Both the position numbers and the translations under genes were made by a program. 19,921 nucleotides of DNA, from NCBI GenBank assembly GCA_021205485.1, contig JAJPXK010000030.1:1-19921 (forward strand), in the 5' to 3' direction. Below are positions 15,017-19,921 of this stretch, one piece after another. The stretch is from Clostridia bacterium (GTDB lineage: Bacteria > Bacillota > Clostridia > Christensenellales > Borkfalkiaceae). Position 1 is the stretch's first letter, and the number at the start of each line of letters is the position of its first letter. The notes below the pieces were generated by a model. It was not told where the DNA came from and did no database searches. It saw only the letters and a program-made list of their open reading frames with translations.

Positions 15017-16396
15017 TTAATCGCTGTATTTTGCAAGCCGCTTCTTTATGGAGCGGATATTTTCTTTTACGCTCTTAGGCGAAGCCCCGCCGAAAGACGT
15101 TCTCGCCTCGGCGCAGGATTTGCCCTTTACCGTCTCGCATATGTCTATGTCAAAGCGGTCGTCAAACGACTTGTATTCCTCAATAGTCATATTCTGCAGG
15201 GTGCGGCCCTTTTCTATGCACCAGCGCACTATTTTGCCCGTAACTCCGTGAGCCGTGCGGAAGGGCACGCCCTTTTTGGCGAGGTAGTCGGCAACGTCGG
15301 TGGCGCAGGCGAACTCCGCTTCCGCAGCCTTTTTCATTCTGTTTGTGTTGAACGAAATATTGTCCAGAAGCTCGGCCATAATGTCTATGCAGCTTAAAAG
15401 CTGGCTTTCGCAGTCAAAAAATCCCTCTTTGTCTTCCTGCAGATCCTTGTTGTAGGCGAGAGGTATGCCCTTTAACGTGGTAAGTATCGCCATAAGGTGG
15501 CCGTAAATTCTGCCCGTCTTGCCCCTCATAAGCTCGGGGATGTCGGGGTTTTTCTTCTGCGGCATAATGGAAGATCCCGTCGAGTACTCGTCGGAGATTT
15601 CAAAATACCCGAATTCTTCGGTGGAATAGAGTATGATATCCTCGCACAGGCGGGAAAGGTGGCTCATAACCATAGAGGCGTTGAAGCAGTATTCGGCCAC
15701 GAAGTCGCGGTCGGATACCCCGTCGAGAGAGTTGTCGCACGGCCTGTCAAAGTCCAGCAGGGTAGAGGTCATATCCCTGTCTATAGGGTAAGAGGTTCCC
15801 GCCAGCGCCCCGCTGCCTAACGGCATAACGTTCATACGCTTTCTCGAACTTGAAAATCTGTCCAGATCCCTTAAAAACATCTCGGCGTAGGCGTTGAAAA
15901 AGTGGCCTAAACATATAGGCTGAGCCTTCCTTAAATGAGTATACCCCGGCATAATGTATTTAAGCCCGTATTCTGCGTTGTTTAAAAGCACTTCGATAAG
16001 GTTTGTAAGGCTCTCCTTTACGCCGTCTATAGAACTTCTTACATACAATCTGAAGTCGGTGGCCACCTGGTCGTTTCTCGAACGGGCGGTATGCAGTTTT
16101 TTGCCGGCTTCGCCTATGCGGGAGACAAGCTCGTTTTCCACAAAGGAGTGTATATCCTCGGCGTCCTTTATTTCAAGTTTGCCCTCTTCTATGTCGTTAT
16201 AAATGGCTTCAAGCCCGCCGCATATCTGTTCGCTCTCTTCGGCGGAGATAATGTTGCATTTGCCGAGCATCCTCGCATGAGCCACCGAGGCGGTGATATC
16301 GGCCTTCCACAGCTTTTTGTCGAACGGCAAAGAGTCGTTAAAAAGGTCTGCGTCCCTCGCCGTAGGGGTTGTAAATCTTCCTTCCCATAGTTTCAT
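15017..16396 (-). CDS. argH: Argininosuccinate lyase
   Basis: ArgH splits argininosuccinate into arginine and fumarate, the last step of arginine synthesis; it acts as a cytosolic homotetramer. The 459 residues match the family. LWEGRF opens the protein; TARSRNDQVATDFRLY (103-118) and THLRKAQP (153-160, usual form THLQRAQP) are conserved blocks; GSSIMPQKKNPD (274-285) is the fumarase/lyase superfamily signature with the catalytic serine loop. AGAGGA (complement of 16405-16410) lies 8 bp before the ATG. No argG or other arginine gene is adjacent; argG is usually the partner, so this is a solitary argH. It is transcribed away from ruvC and probably starts from the minus-strand promoter at 16493-16521, inside the hexamer array. 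It shares the terminator with lysC. Confidence 0.96.
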   Translation of the reverse strand: MKLWEGRFTTPTARDADLFNDSLPFDKKLWKADITASVAHARMLGKCNIISAEESEQICGGLEAIYNDIEEGKLEIKDAEDIHSFVENELVSRIGEAGKKLHTARSRNDQVATDFRLYVRSSIDGVKESLTNLIEVLLNNAEYGLKYIMPGYTHLRKAQPICLGHFFNAYAEMFLRDLDRFSSSRKRMNVMPLGSGALAGTSYPIDRDMTSTLLDFDRPCDNSLDGVSDRDFVAEYCFNASMVMSHLSRLCEDIILYSTEEFGYFEISDEYSTGSSIMPQKKNPDIPELMRGKTGRIYGHLMAILTTLKGIPLAYNKDLQEDKEGFFDCESQLLSCIDIMAELLDNISFNTNRMKKAAEAEFACATDVADYLAKKGVPFRTAHGVTGKIVRWCIEKGRTLQNMTIEEYKSFDDRFDIDICETVKGKSCAEARTSFGGASPKSVKENIRSIKKRLAKYSD

Positions 16397-16425
16397 TGTA
16401 TTTATCCTCTAATTAAATTGACTTA

Positions 16426-16455
16426 TTGACGAAATTAATCTAAAATAATTATAAT
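16426..16455 (+). promoter_or_regulatory. Promoter reading toward ruvC
   Basis: TTGACG (16426-16431), an 18-bp spacer and TATAAT (16450-16455) form a good SigA-type promoter on the plus strand. Start would be near 16462, giving a leader of about 86 bases before ruvC that runs through the rest of the hexamer array. The TATAAT overlaps the TAATTA and TAGATT hexamers, so a bound regulator would block it. A second TATAAT lies at 16495-16500 without a good -35. AAAGG (16535-16539) serves as the ruvC ribosome binding site. Confidence 0.65.
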
Positions 16456-16492
16456 AGATTATTAATCTAAAATAGATTATCAATCTAAAGTA

Positions 16493-16521
16493 ATTATAAT
16501 AGATTTTAACTGATTAATCAA
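16493..16521 (-). promoter_or_regulatory. Promoter reading toward argH
   Basis: On the minus strand TTGATT (16521-16516), a 17-bp spacer and TATAAT (16498-16493) form a SigA-type promoter. Transcription would begin near 16486, with a leader of about 90 bases to argH. It faces the plus-strand ruvC promoter, so the two leaders overlap by roughly 25 bases in antisense. The -10 lies inside the array. Confidence 0.55.
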
Positions 16522-16547
16522 GTCAATTTTAAAAAAAGGTCATTTTT

Positions 16548-17045
16548 ATGATAATTTTAGGCATAGACCCCGGCCTTGCCACTATGGGCTACGGCGTAAT
16601 AGAAAAACGCCCCGCGGGCGACAGCGTCGCGGTGGATTACGGCGTGGTGCGTACGCCTAAAGACGAAACTTTGCCCGTACGCCTCGCCATGCTTGAAGAA
16701 GGAGTAAACAAACTGCTTGTAAAGTTCAAGCCTGGCGAAATATCGGTGGAGGAGCTGTTCTTCTCAAAAAATATAACCACGGGCATACCCGTGGCTCACG
16801 CGAGGGGGGTAATCCTTTTAACGTGCATAAAATACTGCGGAAGGTTGTACGAGTACACGCCTATGCAGATAAAGCAGGCTTTGACGGGCTACGGCAGGGC
16901 TGACAAGGTGCAGATGATGCACGTAGTCACAAGTCTTTTGCATCTTGACAAAATTCCCCGCCCCGACGACGCCGCCGACGCTTTGGCTGTGGCCCTGTGC
17001 CACGCTCACACATCCCGCTTCGGCAAAATGTTCGGCATTAAGTAA
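16548..17045 (+). CDS. ruvC: Holliday junction endonuclease RuvC
   Basis: RuvC cuts Holliday junctions symmetrically during recombinational repair, acting with RuvAB. The 165 residues match the family. GIDPGLATMGYGVI at the start supplies D7; VEELFF supplies E68; DAADALA supplies D141 and D144, so all four acidic metal ligands are present. ATG16548 fits this start directly. It is first of the ruvC-ruvA-ruvB-queA set but is separated from ruvA by 156 bp containing a REP-like element. Expression is probably driven by the promoter at 16426-16455, under whatever binds the hexamer array. Confidence 0.96.
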   Translation: MIILGIDPGLATMGYGVIEKRPAGDSVAVDYGVVRTPKDETLPVRLAMLEEGVNKLLVKFKPGEISVEELFFSKNITTGIPVAHARGVILLTCIKYCGRLYEYTPMQIKQALTGYGRADKVQMMHVVTSLLHLDKIPRPDDAADALAVALCHAHTSRFGKMFGIK

Positions 17046-17071
17046 ATTATCTCGCCTTTTCGCGGGTATTT

Positions 17072-17147
17072 GCGGGATTCATTTTTCGTCATCCTGAGCG
17101 GAACGCAGTGAAGCCGAAGGATCCCGCGGGAGCGGCAGCGGCCCGCG
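17072..17147. repeat. REP-like GC-rich hairpin element between ruvC and ruvA
   Basis: The 156-bp gap holds GTCATCCTGAGCG (17088-17100) and CGAAGGATCCCGCGGG (17115-17130), resembling short repeats of the form GTCATCCTGAGC...GAAGGATC that I recall from many bacterial genomes. It can fold in several ways: ATCCT (17091-17095) with AGGAT (17118-17122), GCGGGAT (17072-17078) with ATCCCGC (17121-17127), and CGCGGG (17125-17130) with CCCGCG (17142-17147). Its GC content contrasts sharply with the AT-rich flanks. No T-tract follows. It may protect or punctuate the ruvC mRNA 3' end, or be a passive mobile repeat. I see no small ORF or clear ruvA promoter in the gap. Confidence 0.65.
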
Positions 17148-17201
17148 ACAGGCAGACAACAATTAAAAAATATAAGATTATTCGCAAAAACAGGTAAAAA
17201 A

Positions 17202-17789
17202 ATGATAGGTTATTTAAAGGGAAATATTTTATCGGTGTCCGAGGAATGCGTTTTGATAGAGACGGGCGGGGTAGGCTACGAAGTGCTGTGCTCGGCCTCC
17301 GCCCTGCAGTCGCTTTCAGGCAAAAAACAGGGCGAGGTATACACTTACCTTAAGGTAAGCGAAGACGGCGTAAGCTTATTCGGCTTTTCTTCGCCCGAAG
17401 AAAAGAATATGTTTTTAAAGCTTATAACCGTCTCGGGCGTAGGGCCTAAGCTCGGAATTTCCGTGCTGGCGGGCATGGACTGCTCGTCTCTTGCGGCGGC
17501 CATAGCCTCGTCAGACGTAAAACGTTTAAGCTCCGTAAAGGGCTTAGGCAAAAAGACGGCCGAACGCATTATTTTGGAACTGAGGGAAAAGGTCTCGGCC
17601 GAAGTCCCCGCAAAACAGGGCGGAGTTGCGGCGGCTATGCCGGCATCCGACGGCGACGAAGACGCCATGGTCGCCCTGATGACGTTAGGCTTTACCCGCG
17701 CCGAAAGTTTGAGGGCGGTGGAAAAGGCCAAACAGAGCGGGGCTAGCACCCTCGAAGATATAATACGCGCAGCGTTAAAAAGTATGTAA
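17202..17789 (+). CDS. ruvA: Holliday junction binding protein RuvA
   Basis: RuvA forms a tetramer that holds the Holliday junction in an open square and loads RuvB motors. At 195 residues it is of normal length. The OB-fold domain I spans about 1-64 (starting MIGYLKGNIL). Two helix-hairpin-helix motifs follow: TVSGVGPKLGISVLAG (76-91) and SVKGLGKKTAERIILEL (111-127). A flexible Ala/Gly-rich linker (133-151) leads to the RuvB-binding domain III (152-195). A modest AGG (17192-17194) lies 7 bp before the ATG. ruvB begins 14 bp after the stop codon, so the two are cotranscribed. Confidence 0.96.
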   Translation: MIGYLKGNILSVSEECVLIETGGVGYEVLCSASALQSLSGKKQGEVYTYLKVSEDGVSLFGFSSPEEKNMFLKLITVSGVGPKLGISVLAGMDCSSLAAAIASSDVKRLSSVKGLGKKTAERIILELREKVSAEVPAKQGGVAAAMPASDGDEDAMVALMTLGFTRAESLRAVEKAKQSGASTLEDIIRAALKSM

Positions 17790-17803
17790 TTTAAGGTGAC
17801 GGA

Positions 17804-18886
17804 ATGTATTACGACGACGATGAATTCGGCGGCGACGAGTTCGGCGAAGAAGAGGATAGGCTGGTAACAAGCACAAAGGGCGAGTACGACGTAGAGGAAA
17901 ACGTTCTGCGTCCTAAAACTCTCGCCGACTATGTAGGCCAGGCCCGCCTCAAAGAAAATTTAAACGTGTATATGGCGGCTGCCAAGCAGAGGGGCGAGGC
18001 GTTGGAACACGTCCTTTTGTACGGCGCCCCGGGGCTCGGCAAAACCACCCTCGCGCACATCATAGCTGCCGAAATGGGCGGGCAGCTTAAGCTTACATCC
18101 GCCCCCGCGATAGAACGCAGCGGCGATCTGGCGGCGATACTTACCAATTTAAACGACGGGGACGTGTTGTTTATAGACGAGATCCACCGTTTAAACCATA
18201 CGGTAGAGGAAATTTTGTATTCGGCTATGGAAGACTACGCCCTGGATATAATTGTCGGCAAGGGCCCGAGCGCCAGAAATATCCGCTTCGCCTTAAAAAA
18301 GTTTACCCTGATAGGGGCTACGACAAAGGCGGGCAATATATCCACGCCTTTAAGAAACCGCTTCGGCATAACTTTCCGCCTTGAAATGTACACCCCCGAC
18401 GAATTAAAGCTCATCATAATAAAGAGCGCCGCAAAATTAGGCGTGACGGTGGAGGAGGACGCGGCGACGGAGATATCCCGTCGTTCAAGGGGCACGCCCC
18501 GCATAGCCAACAGGCTTTTAAAGCGCGTACGCGACTTTTCTACGGTAAAGGGCGGCGATACCGTCACTTTAAAGGACGCCCGCTTCGCCTTAAACCGTAT
18601 GGAAATTGACGAGCTCGGCCTGGACGAAACCGACCGCAACATTCTGCGGGCGATGATAGAAAAGTTTGACGGCAAGCCCGTCGGGCTGGAAACTCTGGCG
18701 GCTACGGTAAACGAGGACGCCAATACAATAGAGGACGTATACGAGCCCTACCTTCTGCAGCTCGGCTTTATAGCCCGCACGCCCCGCGGCAGGGTGATAC
18801 TTAAGGGCGGCTACGAACATTTAGGCTATAAAATAAGCGAAAAGCAGGCGGCTCAGCTATCTGTATTCGATAAAGACGACAATTAA
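17804..18886 (+). CDS. ruvB: Holliday junction branch-migration ATPase RuvB
   Basis: RuvB is the hexameric AAA+ motor that drives branch migration on RuvA-bound junctions. The sequence has 360 residues. Walker A is GAPGLGKT (74-81), Walker B is LFIDEIH (122-128), sensor I is GATT (171-174), and LRNRFGI (183-189) carries the arginine finger. RSRGTPRIANRLLKRVRD marks sensor II, and a winged-helix C-terminal domain ends with TPRGRV. The first ~20 residues are an acidic tail rich in Asp, Glu and Gly, before the conserved LRPKTLADYVGQ. AAGGTG (17793-17798) is 5 bp before the ATG. queA follows 2 bp after the stop. Confidence 0.97.
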   Translation: MYYDDDEFGGDEFGEEEDRLVTSTKGEYDVEENVLRPKTLADYVGQARLKENLNVYMAAAKQRGEALEHVLLYGAPGLGKTTLAHIIAAEMGGQLKLTSAPAIERSGDLAAILTNLNDGDVLFIDEIHRLNHTVEEILYSAMEDYALDIIVGKGPSARNIRFALKKFTLIGATTKAGNISTPLRNRFGITFRLEMYTPDELKLIIIKSAAKLGVTVEEDAATEISRRSRGTPRIANRLLKRVRDFSTVKGGDTVTLKDARFALNRMEIDELGLDETDRNILRAMIEKFDGKPVGLETLAATVNEDANTIEDVYEPYLLQLGFIARTPRGRVILKGGYEHLGYKISEKQAAQLSVFDKDDN

Positions 18887-18888
18887 TT

Positions 18889-19914
18889 ATGCAATATAAA
18901 AAATCAGATTTTTATTACGAACTCCCCGAGGAGCTTATAGCGCAGACGCCCGCGAATCCCCGCGACAGCTCAAGGCTTCTTGTGTACAACAGGCAGACGG
19001 ATACCGTTGAACACAGGATATTCAGGGATATAACCGATTATCTTCGCGCGGGCGACGTACTTGTTATCAACAATACAAAGGTGCTGCCCGCAAGACTATA
19101 CGCGCATACTCAAAACGGCGGCAAGGTAGAAGTGCTGCTTTTAAAGCGTATATCTCAGCTAAGATGGGAAGTACTTGTAAAGCCCGGCAAAAAGTGCAGG
19201 GCAGGAACGCGTCTTACCGTATCGGACGATTTGTCCCTTACTATAGCCGGAATAACCGACAGCGGGGAGCGTATAGTTGACTTTGAATGCGACGGCGTAT
19301 TTGAGGAAGTGTTAGACAGGGTAGGGGCGATGCCCTTGCCCCCCTATATAAAGGCCAAGCTCGAGGATAAAAACCGTTACCAGACGGTGTACGCAAAAAC
19401 GGAGGGCTCCGCGGCGGCCCCTACGGCGGGGCTGCATTTTACGCCCGAGCTTCTGGATAAAATAAAGGGGTCGGGCGTAGAGGTGGCCGAAGTGTTGCTT
19501 CACGTAGGCTTAGGCACCTTCCGCCCCGTCAAAGAGGACGTTATAACCGACCACAAAATGCACAGCGAGTACTACGAGGTGAGCGAGAAGGCGGCGGACA
19601 TTGTAAACAGGGCTAAAAAAGAGGGCCGAAGGGTGATAGCCGTAGGCACGACTTCGGTGCGTACGCTTGAAAGCGTCGCTGACGAAAACGGTCTGATAAA
19701 GCCTGGTTGCGGCAACACTGATATATTTATATATCCGCCCTATAAATTCAAATGCGTAGACGCGTTGATTACAAATTTTCATCTGCCCGAAAGCACTCTT
19801 ATCATGCTTGTTTCGGCGATGTGCGGCAGAGAAAAGACGTTAGAGCTGTATAAGCTTGCCGTGGATAACCGCTACCGCTTCTTTAGTTTTGGCGACGCAT
19901 GCTTTTTTATATGA
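18889..19914 (+). CDS. queA: tRNA preQ1(34) S-adenosylmethionine ribosyltransferase-isomerase
   Basis: QueA transfers and isomerises the ribosyl part of S-adenosylmethionine onto preQ1 at tRNA position 34, giving epoxyqueuosine. The 341 residues match the family and the stop codon is within the window. Recognisable blocks are DYELPEEL-type YYELPEELIAQTPA near the start, VINNTKVLPARLY, AAPTAGLHFTPELLDKI, HVGLGTFRPV, HKMHSEYYEV and NFHLPESTLIMLVSA. It starts 2 bp after ruvB, so it is probably coupled to it. In many Bacillota tgt follows; only 7 bases remain here, so this cannot be checked. The C-terminal FSFGDACFFI differs slightly from the common GDAM ending. Confidence 0.96.
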   Translation: MQYKKSDFYYELPEELIAQTPANPRDSSRLLVYNRQTDTVEHRIFRDITDYLRAGDVLVINNTKVLPARLYAHTQNGGKVEVLLLKRISQLRWEVLVKPGKKCRAGTRLTVSDDLSLTIAGITDSGERIVDFECDGVFEEVLDRVGAMPLPPYIKAKLEDKNRYQTVYAKTEGSAAAPTAGLHFTPELLDKIKGSGVEVAEVLLHVGLGTFRPVKEDVITDHKMHSEYYEVSEKAADIVNRAKKEGRRVIAVGTTSVRTLESVADENGLIKPGCGNTDIFIYPPYKFKCVDALITNFHLPESTLIMLVSAMCGREKTLELYKLAVDNRYRFFSFGDACFFI

Positions 19915-19921
19915 TATAAAC

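Larger units (their letters stand above)
16416..16529. repeat. Hexamer array on a 9-bp grid within inverted ends
   Basis: From 16437 to 16505 hexamers start exactly every 9 bp, separated by 3-bp spacers: AATCTA (16437), TAATTA (16446), TAGATT (16455), AATCTA (16464), TAGATT (16473), AATCTA (16482), TAATTA (16491), TAGATT (16500). AATCTA and TAGATT are reverse complements and TAATTA is self-complementary, so the order of hexamers is palindromic about 16471. The central 17 bp (16463-16479) are a perfect palindrome with a single-base centre. Two 24-bp direct copies (16437-16460 and 16482-16505) differ at one base. Ten-bp inverted ends, AAATTGACTT (16416-16425) and AAGTCAATTT (16520-16529), enclose the block. 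This looks like a multi-site operator for a dimeric regulator of argH and ruvC. It does not match the ArgR box as I know it. A small MITE-like element is an alternative. Confidence 0.8.

Noticed and set aside
16437..16505. CRISPR-like array
   Set aside because: Repeats are 6-bp hexamers with 3-bp spacers, or two 24-bp copies with no unique spacers of CRISPR length; no cas gene is present.
16416..16529. ArgR operator controlling argH
   Set aside because: The ARG box as known (TGAATnnnnATTCA form) is not matched by AATCTA/TAGATT sites, so ArgR was not assigned.

Overview
The window looks like a chromosomal segment of a Bacillota (Firmicutes) bacterium, most likely an uncultured Clostridia-type lineage. 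Supporting signs are HelD, a CdaA-type diadenylate cyclase, the comEC-holA pair, a ruvC-ruvA-ruvB-queA cluster, SigA-like TTGnnn/TATAAT promoters, strong AGAGGA/AAGGGGG ribosome binding sites, and coding sequence of moderate GC that uses the Ile codon ATA heavily. Lineage below class level is a guess. I saw no tRNA, rRNA, CRISPR array, transposase or phage gene.

Layout. (1) 1-2447: promoter and helD, an RNA polymerase-recycling SF1 ATPase. (2) 2549-8262: own promoter, a single 1874-residue SF1 helicase fusion (N-terminal sandwich, transglutaminase-like fold, DUF4011, helicase, Vsr/MTES_1575-like nuclease fold, DUF3320), then an intrinsic terminator. (3) 8276-11362: comEC (DNA-uptake channel with a degenerate metallo-beta-lactamase tail) and holA (DNA polymerase III delta). 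(4) 11441-14980: promoter, cdaA, a 33-residue membrane microprotein at the usual place of cdaR, a DUF1015 gene and aspartate kinase, closed by a bidirectional terminator. (5) 15017-16396, minus strand: argH. (6) 16416-16529: an AT-rich argH/ruvC intergenic region holding an eight-unit hexamer array on a strict 9-bp grid inside 10-bp inverted ends, with promoters facing inward from both sides. (7) 16548-19914: ruvC, a REP-like hairpin repeat, ruvA, ruvB, queA.

How the parts work together. RuvABC processes Holliday junctions, and QueA makes epoxyqueuosine in tRNA; their shared operon is common. ComEC and HolA are neighbours in many Bacillota without a shared pathway. The cdaA operon makes c-di-AMP but lacks the usual full-length cdaR and glmM, and instead leads into DUF1015 and aspartate-family biosynthesis. 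HelD and the giant helicase are separate transcription units side by side. The giant helicase resembles large DUF4011 proteins sometimes seen in defence contexts, but no other defence gene is in the window.

The best candidates for something undescribed are the hexamer-array regulatory region between argH and ruvC, the translationally coupled mini-CdaR, and the giant helicase, whose accessory enzyme domains have lost expected catalytic residues.
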